A stretch of DNA of 64,000 nt from Anaeramoeba flamelloides (GCA_027625915.1 JANTQA010000076.1:3783501-3847500), one strand, 5' to 3'. Positions 25,846 to 38,700 are shown, counted from the stretch's first letter. Notes: generated by a model from the sequence alone, not told the origin. Translations and numbers: made by a program.

Positions 25846-26406
25846 TTCCAATTAATAAATGAAAATTTTTATTTCAATTTCCAAAATGATAATAATAATT
25901 ATTACTGTTACAATCAAATTATCAGAGTAAAAATTTTGTATTTGAGTTACTGATATAGTTTAATTTGTTGTCTAAAAATATCACTTCATAACAGTGTTGT
26001 AAAGATCTTTGGGTTTTCTTCAACTGAATGATAAATTCAAAAAATATCTGAAAATTTTTACTTCATTTTCCATTTAACAAATTTTTTTTATGCTGGCTTT
26101 GAAGAAATCATTTCATTGGTTTAAATGTTAAAAAACTTTGTTAAAATGGTTGTGTTTTAAAAGGTTCTTTCTCTTGAGTTGTTTTAAAAATTGAGATATA
26201 ATTCTTCAGAAAAATGGAAAATGAACTAAAAATTTTATTACATTTGTTTGAATTTATCAGTATCTAAGGAAGTTTAATTTAAATGTCAAAAAATATCATT
26301 TCTAATCGATTAGTTAATCGGCCTTTGGAGGTTGTTCAACTGATTATCATTAATTCAAAAATATTTTGGAGAATTTGAATGAAAAATTTTCATTTTTTAA
26401 TTGGAA
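25846..26406. mobile_element. Element E, copy E2 (uninterrupted)
   Basis: A 561-bp element with left end TTCCAATTAATAAATGAAAA and inverted right end TTTTCATTTTTTAATTGGAA. Inverted similarity extends inward for much of each half: the left half has CTTCATTTTCCATTTAAC and the right half TGGAAAATGAACT. It is the reference that shows where G interrupts E1. Confidence 0.65.
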
Positions 26407-27104
26407 AATAAAAGTATTATATTTTTATTGTTTATTGTTTTCAGTAATTTATTGTTCAAAAACAATAAACTCAAAAACAACTTTTTCAATATTTGTTCCG
26501 ACTTACAAATGATCTTTAAGGTTTATCAGAAAACATCCATTTTAGAGTGCTTGTGGATCAAAAAAAAATGTGGAGTTATACTGTTTGTCTGGTGAGATCT
26601 AAAAGAACCATAAATGTTCATAAATTGTGAAATTTTGAAATTTTAACTAATTTGAAACTTAATTATAAGTTTGTGGATAAAAACTATAATCCACTAATAA
26701 GTAAAAAAAAACTTTATCTTTTTAAGCTATATATTGGAAACTAGATTATATTTATCTTTGAACAAAGAGTTTTGTGCTTTATGTCAGAACTATTTGATTG
26801 TAATTAAGTTTCAGATTAATTAAAATTTCAAAATATATTTTAATTTGAAATTTTTAGGTTCTGATTTATTTATTATTGACTTTCTGGAAGAAAGGAGTAA
26901 TTAAGAGAGTGGCTACACCATAAGGCATGTTAAAAATTTGAGAGAGATGAAATAAGAATATTTTATTTTAGTGGCGTGTGATCGTCGATTCTCTGAAAAT
27001 TTTTTAAAAAAAATTATTTGTTGTTTTTTTTAGTAATATTAAAAATAAAAAAAATAGAAAATATATTGATAAAATAGTTTTCGTTTTATTTTTTTTTATT
27101 AAAA

Positions 27105-27649
27105 TAAACTGAATTCGAAAAATTTGGGTACAGTTTAAACAGTTGGAGGAATAATAATGTCATGATTTACGTCCAAATTGGAAGTAATTTTAATTTAACA
27201 AACTATTTCATTTTTTGTCTTTTTTGTTTTTGTTTTTGTTTTCATTTTCTTTTTTTTCCAGTTACTTAATCTGTTTCGTTAGATCTGGAATTTTTTAATC
27301 AATGGTTGATAGAAGGTTAGTGTTGAGTTTCTGAAATTGAAAAATCCACATACAATTGGTCCATGGTATCTTATCATTTGATCGATTAACAATTGTTGGT
27401 ATAATTTTAACAAATCTACCAATTGAATTTTTTGTTCAGCTCGTTTCCTTATTTTGTACACACCATTTTTCGATTTTTTTGTTTTATATTGTTTTCTTTT
27501 ATTTGGATGAAAATTATTACTTATAAAAACATTAATACTATGTTACTTAAATGTGCTTTATATTAGGTTTGGAAAAAATATAATAAATTGAGTTTTTGTT
27601 TTCCTATTGATGATTTTAGATGTGTCCAAATTTTTGGAATGGAGGTTTA
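27105..27649. mobile_element. Family B element, copy B2
   Basis: Left end TAAACTGAATTCGAAAAATT, with inverted right end AATTTTTGGAATGGAGGTTT. It is closest to B1 throughout, including TTACTTAATCTGTTTC and TTTGATCGATTAACAATTGT. Confidence 0.7.
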
Positions 27650-28019
27650 GTTTTTTTTTTTTTGGGGAGAAGATAATATCAGATTCTATGAATAAAACTT
27701 TTATCTATTTTGTGGTTTAAACTTTGAGAAAATATAATCATATTCACTTCTCCAATTCCACCAAATTCAACGATTAAAAATCCTAAGAGTAATATTTTGA
27801 ATTAATTATTATTTTTTTGGAATCCTTCTAGCTATTTAAGTCCCATTCAAGTTTTCTTTTATGGTTCTCTCAATTGTAATGTTGTTGCTCATTTTAAACA
27901 AAATCTATTTATCCGAAATGTCACTAATAAAAAAAAAATTTCTTATTGCTTTTTTATTCACATGATTAAAAAAATTCAAAAATGATGAAAAAATAAAAAA
28001 TGAAAAAATTAAATTGTAT

Positions 28020-28102
28020 AATAGATTGTTGAGAGAAGGATAAAAGAAAAGTCATTCAACATTCAAAACTATATTTTAAGCAATTCAACTCAACAATCTA
28101 TT
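28020..28102. repeat. 14-bp perfect inverted repeat with 55-base loop
   Basis: AATAGATTGTTGAG (28020-28033) is matched by its complement at 28089-28102. It may be the ends of a very small foldback element or a structured transcript; nothing decides between them. Confidence 0.45.
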
Positions 28103-28249
28103 GTGGCAATTTCTTTGAGACTTTGAAAAAAAAATTTTTAAAAATCTAATGAATGATATACTTTAAATAATAAAAATCAATGATTTACAACCAAAGTAAA
28201 AAAAGTTATTTTCTGATCTTTTTTAAAATTGCAAAAAAGTGAAAAATTT

Positions 28250-28450
28250 TCCTTAACTGTGGTTACTCCCTTAAGTTTATTGTTTTAAATAAATGTTACC
28301 AAAAGTTCTTATTCACTTTAAAGTTCAATTTTTGTGTATAAAGCATAAAACAAATCATTATTAGAATACCTTAAAAAAAGAACCACAAATTATTCACAAA
28401 TATAACAATGAGTGGTTTCAACAACATGTAAATTCTTAACAAATCAAATT
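28250..28450 (+). repeat. Dispersed repeat O, copy 1
   Basis: Collinear with 53415-53590. The longest shared run is AATCATTATTAGAATACCTT. Boundaries are uncertain, and the left part also resembles 790-900. Confidence 0.45.
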
Positions 28451-28981
28451 GATCAGAAAACTCTGGTTCTTGTATATAATGTAATGAGATTTTAACACTT
28501 TTCCTAAGCATCAAAATTCAACTAATTTGAGTTATAGGAGATTTTATGAATTGTCAAAGAGCCACCAAAAAAAGATGCTTTTTTCTTTTGCTTTAAGAAA
28601 TTTTTCAAGAATGGCGATACCAAATTTAATTATCTTCAAATGAGATCTTCCCTCTTTATTATTCAAAGTGAAGTATAATTCTTCAAAAAATCACATAACC
28701 TTTCCAAAAGTTTAAACTCTTTTAAAGTGTTTTTTTGGAAAACAAATTGCCTCTTTGTTTTTGAAAATTCCATCAACACAATACTCGGTAATCGTCATTA
28801 GAATTTATTAAGGATCAAAAAATAATTGAAATCATTTTTTTCTAATTGTCTTTTATTATAAAGTTTCTTTTTTTTTTTTTGAACTTAATTTTTTTTTTTT
28901 TTTTCTTTCCTTTTCCCTTTTTTTCTTTCTTTCTTTATTTTGTTATCTTTCGTTTTTTTTTTTTTTTTCACACCAAAACAA

Positions 28982-29075
28982 ATACAAGCTATGACGAAAT
29001 CTACCTCACGATGGTCATCTGATCAAAACTGATGATAATTGAGTATCTAAACCCATATTATTCCTGAGCTTGTAT
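28982..29075 (+). ncRNA. C/D-box snoRNA, copy 1
   Basis: A 94-base unit closed by a perfect 8-bp terminal stem: ATACAAGC at 28982-28989 and GCTTGTAT at 29068-29075. Just inside lie a C box (ATGACGA, 28991-28997, one change from AUGAUGA) and a D box (CTGA, 29064-29067). The internal D' (CTGA, 29019-29022) and C' (TGATGAT, 29030-29036) are also present. Such RNAs guide 2'-O-methylation or processing of rRNA or snRNA in the nucleolus. The antisense element is probably the conserved stretch ending GATGGTCAT just before D'. By the D+5 rule the target would carry the methylated C in AUGACCAUCG. I cannot name that target. T-rich flanks and no host exon suggest an independent or shared intergenic transcript. 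Confidence 0.75.
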
Positions 29076-29173
29076 CACTTGTTTTTAATTTGAATTTTTT
29101 TGCTTTTTTGTTATTATTTTTATTTTTTTCATTTTCAAAAATTCTCTTTTATTTTTTTTCAAAACTAAAGCAA

Positions 29174-29262
29174 ATGTATTATGATGAAATCTACCTCACG
29201 ATGGTCATCTGATCAACACTGATGATAATTGAGTATCTAAACCCAATTTTTTCTGAATACAT
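29174..29262 (+). ncRNA. C/D-box snoRNA, copy 2 (tandem paralog)
   Basis: An 89-base unit whose 60-base core (C box through TAAACCCA) differs from copy 1 at only two positions, while the terminal stems differ completely (ATGTAT at 29174-29179 with ATACAT at 29257-29262). Independent stems that both pair while the core is conserved are strong evidence for selection on an RNA. The C box is a perfect ATGATGA (29181-29187) and the D box is CTGA (29253-29256). The sequence directly upstream of the D box differs between copies, whereas that upstream of D' is identical, so the D' guide is likely the active one in both. The copies are 192 bp apart and separated by T-rich sequence. Confidence 0.8.
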
Positions 29263-29503
29263 ATTAATTATTATTAAAATTTCCAAGATCTCTTAACAAG
29301 CAAGATAACAAAAAAAAAATTCTTTTTTATTAAACAAAAAAGATCACTGTAAAATTTGCTTTTTTTTTTTTTTAAAGCAGAGTCTAACAACAAATGGTAC
29401 TTTGAAGTTACTTTTTGTTTTAAAAAAAGATCAAACCATCCAATAAATTTCCAACCAATTTTTAAATTCGTAATCAAATCAAGATAAAAACAAAAATTTA
29501 TTG

Positions 29504-29981
29504 TACTGTAGGGAAAAAATAACGGAAAAGATTTTTAATGGTGAGTATTAGTAAAATTTTTGTCTAATTTCAATGAAATCCTTATTATAAAGAACCAATT
29601 TGTGTATGAGATTAGTAATAAACCTACCTAAAGTCCCTCAAAGTAAGGTGTCTCTAGAATACTCGAGTAATTGTTTGATAGCCTAAAGTAGATCAACTTT
29701 TTTTGAAAAACAATCGAGTTTTATAGAGTTTTACTAGAGTTTGGAAAATGATAATTTTTCTTCTTGTTATTTGATTGATTGAATGGTTTTTTGAACAAGT
29801 GTGATTTCATCAATCATCATTCTAATCAGTGGGGGGGGGTTATAATTGAAAAATTTCGATTCTTAAAAAAAGGAATTTGATTGTAAATAAATGAAATTAC
29901 ACAATAATTTTACTAATATTCACAATTAAAAATCTTGAAAGTGATTTTTTTCATGTCCGGTATTTTTTTCACTACTCTACA
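29504..29981. mobile_element. Family F element, copy F1
   Basis: About 478 bp with inverted ends of about 70 bp. The left side carries AAGATTTTTAATGGTGAGTA and the right side TATTCACAATTAAAAATCTT. A run of nine G (29831-29839) interrupts the body and is absent from the other copies. It is inverted relative to F2 and F3. No coding capacity. Confidence 0.65.
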
Positions 29982-30030
29982 AAATATTTTTTCTTCTAAT
30001 TGACTGAAAAACCAAAAGATAATGAAACAA

Positions 30031-31010
30031 CTCAATGAGAATTATTTTGTTTATAGTTCTAATTTGCTCTCATTACGAAAATTGTTGTAAATAAAATTTA
30101 TTTTCAAATTATTTAACCATTGTACATGTTCTTGTTGAATTTTAAATAGTATATAATTTCAGCTGATTAACTTTTTTTTTATTTCTGGAAGATTGCTTAA
30201 TTTAGGATTCTTATCTTGCCCTATATAGTTCATAAAAAAGAATCAAATAAATAAATAAAGTTCACTAATTTCAAGAGATGATTTTAAGGGCGACGTTCCC
30301 ACCCTTGAGGGGGTTGAGTAATTGTGTTATTTCACTTTCGCTTCTCACAAAAAATTTTCACACGTAAGAAATTGGACAAAAAAAAATTTTTTTTGTCATT
30401 TTTATCTTTCCACGCATACTATTTTTCTTTTGCTTCAATAAAAAGGAAAATTGAAAATAACAAAAAAAATAATTACAAAAAATGGATTTTGGGGATTTTC
30501 AAGAACAAGTTCAAATTTTGGAACATTTCAAACTTTTACAATCAAATGTAAAATTTATGTAGAACAGCCCAAGAAAATAGTGTGAGTTCCGAAAGTTGAT
30601 ATGGAAATTCTAAAATATTAAAATCAAAATTTTGCATGATCTAACAAGGTAAAAATTGTTGAAATTGTGAAAATTTCACATTTTTTCAAAAAGAAATTCT
30701 CCTTGGACAAATATTACTTGGATTACAGAACTCTTTGTAGGGTGATTTTATACCTTATTTCACTGTTTTCATCTGAAAACGTAGTCCTTAAGATGATTGG
30801 TTAAAGTAAAAAAAGTGAAATGTTTTTTTCATTTCGTTTTTCAAAAAAACTTGAAAAAATAAGCAACCAAATTTGCACATTTAAAGATACCAGCAAAACA
30901 GTTTTTCAGAAAATTTGAGTCTCTTTTTTGCTTTTTTTTTCCAATCAAACTAAAAGATGCGGTTGTGGATTTTGGTGACGTGTTTGTTTACATGTCGTTA
31001 AGTAAATCTT
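30031..31010 (+). repeat. Dispersed repeat L, copy L1, interrupted by element M1
   Basis: Collinear with 55080-55530 on both sides of M1. Landmarks are TTTCAGCTGATTAACTTTTT, AAATAAATAAAGTTCAC and, beyond the insertion, CAAAAAAACTTGAAAAA. Without M1 it is about 480 bp. Its own ends and class are not clear. Confidence 0.6.
30288..30787. mobile_element. Element M1, TTAA-flanked (piggyBac-like), 500 bp
   Basis: M1 is flanked by TTAA at 30284-30287 and 30788-30791. Its ends are short imperfect inverted repeats: GGGCGACGTT on the left and, inverted from the right, GGACTACGTT. The L2 copy at 55080-55530 lacks the insert and retains a single CAAG at the equivalent position, so the insertion and its limits are directly supported. 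TTAA target duplication is the signature of piggyBac-type elements. There is no transposase, so it is non-autonomous. Confidence 0.75.
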
Positions 31011-31219
31011 AAGGTCTAAGTTTCAAACCTTGCATGTGTTTATTTCTTGTCTCATTTTACATTCACTTCTTAAATTGAATTTTCATTCCGAACAAATTGG
31101 ACAAAAAAATTCTATAGTGATCATAATAATGCATGTACAAATACTATAATATGTGTTTATTATATAATCGGTGCTTTTTTTCGTCTTGTTCCAAGGAAAC
31201 ATCCAATCTACTACCCAAT

Positions 31220-31620
31220 AGTATACTAAGTTCAAATCAATTTTGAAAGTAAAATTCTGGTTATTTTCAGTAAAATTTAAATTATTCATGCGTATAGTTG
31301 AAAATTTTCTATAATATCCTCAATTTTTTTGATTTTTTTTTGTTTTTTTGATTAAATGATTTATCTAAAATTTTACTCTATTTAAGTTAAAATTTCCAAT
31401 TTGATCCTTCATTTTTAGAATTTCTTTTTAAATGATAGAACTTTAAGAAACCAATACCATATTTTTTAGGGTTTATTATAGGTTTCTTTGATTGGTTAAT
31501 GTATAGGTATTCTTTAACAAAAAAAAAAAAAAAAAACATACCTTCTATTTTGAAACACAGGATTATATTTTTTTGCACGCTTTATTTTGACTGCAGTATA
31601 TTTCAAATTTAAAATCAGTG
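31220..31620 (+). repeat. Dispersed repeat N, copy 1
   Basis: Collinear with 62805-63140, sharing AAATCAATTTTGAA, AAAATTTTACTCTA and ACTTTAAGAAACCAATA. Nature unknown. Confidence 0.5.
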
Positions 31621-31639
31621 TAAAAAAAATTATTTTTTC

Positions 31640-31995
31640 AATAGATTTTTGAATGAAAATTTTTAAAAAATGACTTTTAGGTTTTTTCAAGTGTAATTTC
31701 AAATTTAAAAACATTTCAAACTTGTAAAAGTAACTGTAAAAAATATTTGAACAACTTGAGTAATTTATTTTGTTTTTTTAAAGATTTGAATGGGAAATTA
31801 CGAAATATTAAAATCAAATTTCAGTAGGATCGTAGAAGGTAAAATTATGGATATTTTAGGAATTGTGAAAATTTCATTTAATTGAAAAAGAGACTCTCAG
31901 TGGTGGAATTTAACAGAGATTATGAAACTCCTTTAAGGGTGTTTATATTGGCATTTTCACTGTTTTTATGTGTAAAAGTTGTACTTAAGTGACTA
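31640..31995. repeat. Partial element M, copy M3
   Basis: Matches the right two-thirds of M1 and M2, including AAATTTAAAAACATT (shared with M2), TATTAAAATCAAA and TTTCACTGTTTT. The GGGCGACG end is not seen, so it is a truncated copy. Confidence 0.5.
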
Positions 31996-32404
31996 ACAAA
32001 CTAAAAAAGTAGTGAATTGTCAAAATTTCTTTCCCCAAATCTGACAGTAAAATATCTCCAAGCAAAATCACTCTGAACTTTCTTGATTAAGGAACTATTG
32101 GAAAAAAAAAATAATAATAAATTTAAAAGCATATTTAAAAAACAAATTATTATATTTTCAAATGTGAAAAAAAAGTAAATTTCTGAGTACTAAAACACCA
32201 AACTCATTTTTAAAGATATTTTTTCAGACGAATTATTGTTTTTAAAAGAATGGTCCATTTTTCAATTTTTGTGATTTTTGAAACAAATGCTAAATCCGAC
32301 CAAATTTCAGAATTATTTTAAAAAAATTTTTTTTTCTTTAAAGTAAGAGATATGTTATTCTTGATGAAATAAGTGAAAAAAAATATACTTTGTAATGTAA
32401 TTAC

Positions 32405-32590
32405 TACTATTATTTGAATTCTAAATGGAAAAATTTTTTAACTTTCATTTTCCTATTTTTCTTTTATAAAGATAGTTCTCAAAGAAATAGGTTGTAATTT
32501 GTTTCTCTATTTTTTTAAAAGGAAATTGAAAATGAATTCAAAATTTTTCACTTTTATAATTCAAATGTCAGTATTTTTTTTACAATAATC
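32405..32590 (-). repeat. Dispersed repeat D, copy D2 (inverted)
   Basis: Reverse-complement match to the 62440-62530 part of D3. It contains GTTCTCAAAGAAATAGGTT and GGAAATTGAAAATGAATTC. Confidence 0.5.
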
Positions 32591-33664
32591 CAGTCTCAAA
32601 AATCTGGTTTATTTGTAAATAATTATAATAATTATTTCAAACTTGAAAAATACTCGAATAATTAATTCTTAGAATGGTTTGAAATAGTTTTTTCTTTTTG
32701 TTGAACAAAAAAATATATTAAAAAACCAAATAATTAATTCAAAATTCTCCTAAAATACTTTTTTAAAACCTCCGAAAATTCAACTTATTGCCTATTTAAA
32801 TACTTTTTAAATTGATTATTTTTAATCAATAATTAATAACACACTCTTAATTATTCAAGTGGGTTCTTAATAACACAAATATTAAACTTATTAATCAATT
32901 ACATTATTATTTCCCAATTTTTTTCAATATTTTTGAACAAACAAAATTATCTAATTTAATAACTAGCATTAAATAATAATAATAATAGAAATTATCAAAT
33001 AACTTATTTAAATACAAACAGTCCATTGTTTATACTCTTGGTATTTGAAAAAGAATATTGACTAATCTTTTATATCTCAAGAAATTTAATACATATTTGG
33101 AAATAAATTAGATATTATCAATTTTTTTAATCTTCAAGTATTCCTATTTGATTTATTTTTATTGTATTTTAAACATAAAATTAAAGTTTTTACCATTATT
33201 GATTTGTAAAAACTATCAAAAATTACTAAAAATGGAATGTTAAATCAAAATGAAAAAAGTTAGTAAATTTTTCTTGTTTTATTTTGATCCAAAAACCCAA
33301 GCTAAAAGGATCAGAACTTATTACTGAAAATTTAATTAGGAAACGAATTATTTTAAAAATGATAATTCATCTCTCGAAAGTTGATAAATGAATTTGCATA
33401 TTGGGTTTAACTCATTTCTAGAAAATTAATAAATGGGTTCAATTCTCTGTTTTAATGGAATTCTTGTTGAAATTATTAAGTTATTACCTTTGTGAAAGTA
33501 AAATAACTACGAGTTACTACTCTATTAAATGAGGTGATTGAACTTGGAAAGTTGTAGAAAAAATATTTGATAAAATGATCTCTTGTAAATACTGTTCCGC
33601 TTCGAAAGTATAATTTTTATATACTGTATTTTTCAGAAAAGACAAAATAAAATTTCAAAACAAC

Positions 33665-34204
33665 TAAACTAAAATACAAAATTTTCCACACAGCTAAAAC
33701 GTTCCAAACAATCACAATAATACAATTTCATTGAAATTGGAGATAATTTTGATTTTTTGAAAAATATGAAAATCATTTTTTCAACTTTTAGTTTTTCTTT
33801 TCATTTCATTTTTTGAATTAGTTAATTTGTTTTGTTGGATCAAAATTTTTTTGAACAATTTATATTATGTTAAAGTCAAGTTGTTCCAAATAGAAGAACT
33901 CAAATAAAATTAGTTGGTAGTATCTAACCATTTGATCGATCAATTTTCCTAATTGAATTTCTACATATTTACCAATGTATTTTTTTGTTTTGCTCTCTCC
34001 AAAATTTTTAAACTACCCATGATTTATTTGTATTGATAATTATTTATTTATTGTTTTGTGAGTATTCTAATTTAGAAATAATTGTTACCATTTCAATGAG
34101 TGAATGGTTCCAATTTGGTATTTCTTCTTGAATTGATTAAATAAGTTTAGTTTTTTTTTCACAAATCGAATTTTGGTGTGTTAAAAATTTTGAATTGGGG
34201 TTTA
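33665..34204. mobile_element. Family B element, copy B4
   Basis: Left end TAAACTAAAATACAAAATTT, with inverted right end AAATTTTGAATTGGGGTTTA. The interior block TTTGATCGATCAATTTTCCT is present. It lies 43 bases from F2. Confidence 0.7.
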
Positions 34205-34247
34205 GTAAAAAAAATGAGAACTTGTTTAAAAAAGAATAAATAACAGT

Positions 34248-34732
34248 TAAAGTAGTGAAAACAATACCTGACAAGATTTTTAATTGTGAATATTAGTAAA
34301 TTTTTTTACTAATTTCATTTATTTTCAATCAAATCCTTTTTTTAAGAATCAAACTTTTTAAATTATAACTTACCAACTTTTTAGAATGATGATTAAATAA
34401 ATCACATTTATTCGAAACACCATTCAATCAATCAAAAACAAGAATAAAAATTATCATTTTTCAAACTTCAGTAAACCTTTATTAAACTCAATTGTTTTTC
34501 CAAAAAAAAGGAGATCTAATGAGGCTATCAAGCTATTACTCGAGTATTCTAGAGAAACTTTATGTTGATGAACTTTAGGTAGTTTTATTCCTAATCCCAT
34601 AAAAAAATTTGTTATTTATAATAAGGATTTGATTGAAAAAAAAATGAATTTTAACAAAAATTTTACTAATAATCACAATTAAAAATCTTTTCGAGGATTT
34701 TTTTCATGTACGGTATTTTTTTCACTACTTTA
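34248..34732. mobile_element. Family F element, copy F2
   Basis: A 485-bp element with the cleanest ends of the family: TAAAGTAGTGAAAACAATAC on the left and the inverted GTATTTTTTTCACTACTTTA on the right, then AAGATTTTTAATTGTGA and its complement further in. The interior shares ATTACTCGAGTATTCTAGAG with the inverted F1. No coding capacity. Confidence 0.75.
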
Positions 34733-35702
34733 TATCTAAAAATAATCCAAAAATTTTGAAAAAACAGAAAACAAAAACTTCAACAAGAGTTATTGAAATA
34801 ACTGTATTTCTTTTATATTCGATGAGTGGATTCATCACATGAATTGATAATTTGATAATTAGCCTTCTTTTGGAGGAAAAAAAAATAAAAAGTAATCCAG
34901 TCAAGATTGAAACTATTTAAACAAACTAACTTTAAATTTTTAAAAAAAAACTACTTCATCATGAGGACAAGAGTCTTTTATCCAATCACAACCACAAAAA
35001 ATAAATAAAAAAAAAAAAATCCAAAGTATAATATTGAGTGACACTACAAATGAATTCATAGCTTACAATAAAATTGTCAAATACTAAATATAATTACAGA
35101 ACTCAAGCTCTTTTGTTCAAGAATGGAAAATATTAGATTTACATATAAATATGAGCCTTACTTTTTAATGTTTATAAAATTTTTATCAAACCCCTCTCAC
35201 AAATTATTTTTTTTTTTTTTGAAATGATAACTTCGATGGAAATGGTGATTGTCGTGATATGTTACAATTGGTTACTCTTGAAAAAGTTGGCAACTAATCA
35301 CAGAATTTTGAATTCATAATAATTTTTTCGAGATAACTGATCGTAAAAATAATTATTTTATAATCAAAATTTTGTTGTATTTGAGTTAGAAATGGTTAAA
35401 ATTTTACTTTCATTTCTTTTTTAACACTTTTTAAAAAGAATTAAAATAATTATTTCTTCCTTAAATTTAATTTTCTTGAATTAAATTTTTCAATACGAAT
35501 TGTTTGAAGGAAAATTGTTTGAGTACAATAAAAAAAAAACGATTCACTTTCTCAGACCGAAAAAAATAGTACGATTATAAAACATATTATTCAAGTATAT
35601 TTAAGTATTTTCTTTAATCACCAACTACAACGTCGAATAACAAACAACCTTTTAAAAAAATAATCAAATTATTCAGAAATAGTAACAATTTTACTCATTG
35701 GG

Positions 35703-38700
35703 ATGTTCTTAAAAGAAGAATCCCAATTATTGAGTTTTATATTTTTAAAATCTGGAAAAAAAAAACTACGGGAATCATTTTTTAACAAGTGGCTTAATTC
35801 AAAAAAATCAAGCAATATGAACGAAAGTCCCTTTTTGTTCTCTAACGTTTTGAACTCGGGTGGAATTAGTGAACCCAATAATAGCTTGTTAGCAAAAAGT
35901 ACAACAACAAAATATTCTTCAAAACTAAACTCGATTCCTATTATGTCTCATGTCTTAAAAACACCAAAATCAAAAAACGAAGAAGCGAAACGATCAATAC
36001 AGCTACCCATTTCTCAAAAAGAAAAAATAGATCTCTTTCAATTCTTCAATTTCAAAAATAAAGAGCTAGAGCAAGAACAAGAACAAGAACAAGTGCAAGA
36101 ACAAGGGCAAGAACAAGTACAAGAACAACTTTCCCTTAATGAATTAAAAAGGGGTTTAAATGATTTTAATGAAGAGAATTTATTATTTATGATGGGCAAT
36201 GATGAAAAGTTAATCAAAAAAATGAAGAAAATCAGCAATTATGGAAATCAAAAAGAAAGTGAAAGTGAAAGCGAAAGTAGTAAAGAACTTGGCATTAATA
36301 AAATCGATGAAGGCCAGGGTTTTAATGAAGATTCTCTTCATTTTTCTTTTCGAAATGAGCAAAAAAAGAAAACCAAAATTAAAGAAAAAAAATTTCAAAA
36401 GAAAAAAGAAAAACAAAACGAAAAAGGAAACGAAAATAAGGGCTATGAATATTTAAAAACACAACTAACTCCTCGCGAAGATTATAGCTCTTTAGTTTTT
36501 GGATCGAATTTCTCGGTTGACAATGAACAATTACACGTCAGGCGCCAGTCACTTGAAATTGATCCCGAGGAAATTAATGGTTCGTCCAATAGTCAACTGA
36601 TCAATGGCTTACCATTAACGAAAACCGAAGTTTTCATTGAGGACGAGAGGGCGTCACTTCGGGCTGTCAAAAGGATCGACGCTTCAACATTAAAATTATT
36701 AGAATCTGAACGTATTCAAACAAGTGGCAATGTCATTGCTGTGAACCAAAAGTATCTCTGCTTTTATACTGGCTTATCTTTATTTGTTTTAAATCAGCAC
36801 AATGGCAGCATTGGATCTATCGACATTACAACAAACTCAATTTTAGATCTTTCATTTGCCGGTGACAATCTTGATTATCTTGCTGTTGTAGATTCTAGCA
36901 ATTCAATAGATATATGGAAAATAAAAAGCACTTTAAAAACCTTCAAGCCACATTTGGTATTTAGAATCATATCGGGTGGTAATAAAAAGAAGAAAAATAA
37001 GGAACTCAGCAAATCATTAAATGAATTCCCAAATAAGACCAAAAATGCATATTTTACAAGATGTGTTTGGCACCCAAAAAATAAAGATCTTATTATTGCC
37101 GTCAATTCGAATCATGATGCTATTGTGATTGATTTAAATGTTATAAAAAAGTATTTAAAAAATGCAAGTTGTGAAATTAAATTATCAAATATTACTGAAG
37201 GGTTATATACTTTACACGGCCACACAGGGCCCATTACAGATTTGGTATTTAGCTATAATGGGGATTTTGTAGCAACATCTTCATTGGATGGGACTGTTAA
37301 ATATTGGAACTATTTAACATGCAAGTGTATAGAAACAATTATTCCATTTAACGGTTTGCCAGTAAACTCTGTAATTTTGGTTGAAAAAAATATAAAGAAG
37401 AACAGCAATAATAAAGAAGAATTATCTAATAATAGCAATAACAAAAATCAAGGGCAAAATCAAAATCAGAATACAAATAAAAAGAAAAATCAAAATAAAA
37501 AGAAAAAGAAAAAAGAAGATGAAAAGCCAGAAAATGTAATTATTTTAGAAAAATCTTCACCTACAATGAATTATTTTGGAATTAAACAACGAAATATTTT
37601 AAATCAAAATGATGATCGTGATAAAATTTTAATTATTGGGGGGGTTAATAATTCCGTGATCAAGATATTTAATACCAAAAATTGGAAAGTAAATCAAACA
37701 ATTACTTTTGGATCTTCTAGGACAAGAAACAAAAATGGACAAGATTCGACATCAATTAAAAATCAAATCAAATCCAAACACAATAAAAAAATCAATTCAA
37801 TAAAAATGGATTCAACATTCCAATTTTTATTTGCCATTGAAGAACAAACAGGGAGGTTTTGGGTTCTTCATTTAAAGCAATCGAATGGATTATTAAATTT
37901 ACAAAATTTTAATAATAGGCAATTTGATTCGATCACTAGATTCGACTATATGGTAGAATTTGAAACTCAAGAGCCCATTTATAATTTTTGTATCTTAAAT
38001 AGATCAATTCGAAATAATTATGATTTACTTCAAGCAAATGAATTAGAAAAGGGTATCAATTATGAACAAGATAATGAAACGAATGGTTATAATAATGGCA
38101 ATGAACAGAATGATAATTTAATAAAGATGAAGAACGAAGATTCCTTTGAATTGCTATTATTTTTTTTGCAGCCAAATGCTCCGAAAAAATGTATATTATC
38201 AACTTGGGAATGCTATCCAGAAACCGATCAGGAATCAGAAAAAAGAAATGAACTGGTGTTCCAAAGAAGCAGAAGGAAAAAAAATTGGGAAAAAACAAGA
38301 AAAAAACGTGAAAAAATGAAAGAAAAAAAATCACAGCTAGACAAATTTCAAATTAATTTCAAAAATCAATCAAATAGAAATAGATTAATTCATAATAATC
38401 AAATGAATTTAAATAATATCCAGAATATTGATGATCAAGGGACTAAAATAAATAATAATCTTAATGTTAATGGAAATAAGGATAATAATTTTGTAATGGA
38501 AAAGAGAAAAACAAACTATAATAGTGAGGTCGGTAATAGCAATGATGATGATCGAAATAATAACAACAACAACAATAATAATAATAATAATAATTTTAAT
38601 CAATATAATAATAATAATTGTAGTGATGGTAATAGTAATAATAACAACAACAAAAATGAAAATGAAAATGATGATCAATATAATATTGAAGATCTTGATT

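Larger units (their letters stand above)
25390..35702. other. 10.3-kb intergenic block, repeats and snoRNAs
   Basis: No protein gene is visible. It contains E2, B2, a small hairpin (28020-28102), an O-type repeat (28250-28450), two snoRNA genes (28982-29262), F1, an L repeat carrying element M1, repeat N1, M3, D2 inverted, B4 and F2. The segments 26407-27104, 32591-33664 and 34733-35702 show nothing beyond AT-rich sequence. Confidence 0.6.

Noticed and set aside
13128-34204. Family B copies as solo LTRs
   Set aside because: They have terminal inverted, not direct, structure, no LTR-type TG...CA ends, and no primer-binding or polypurine sites.
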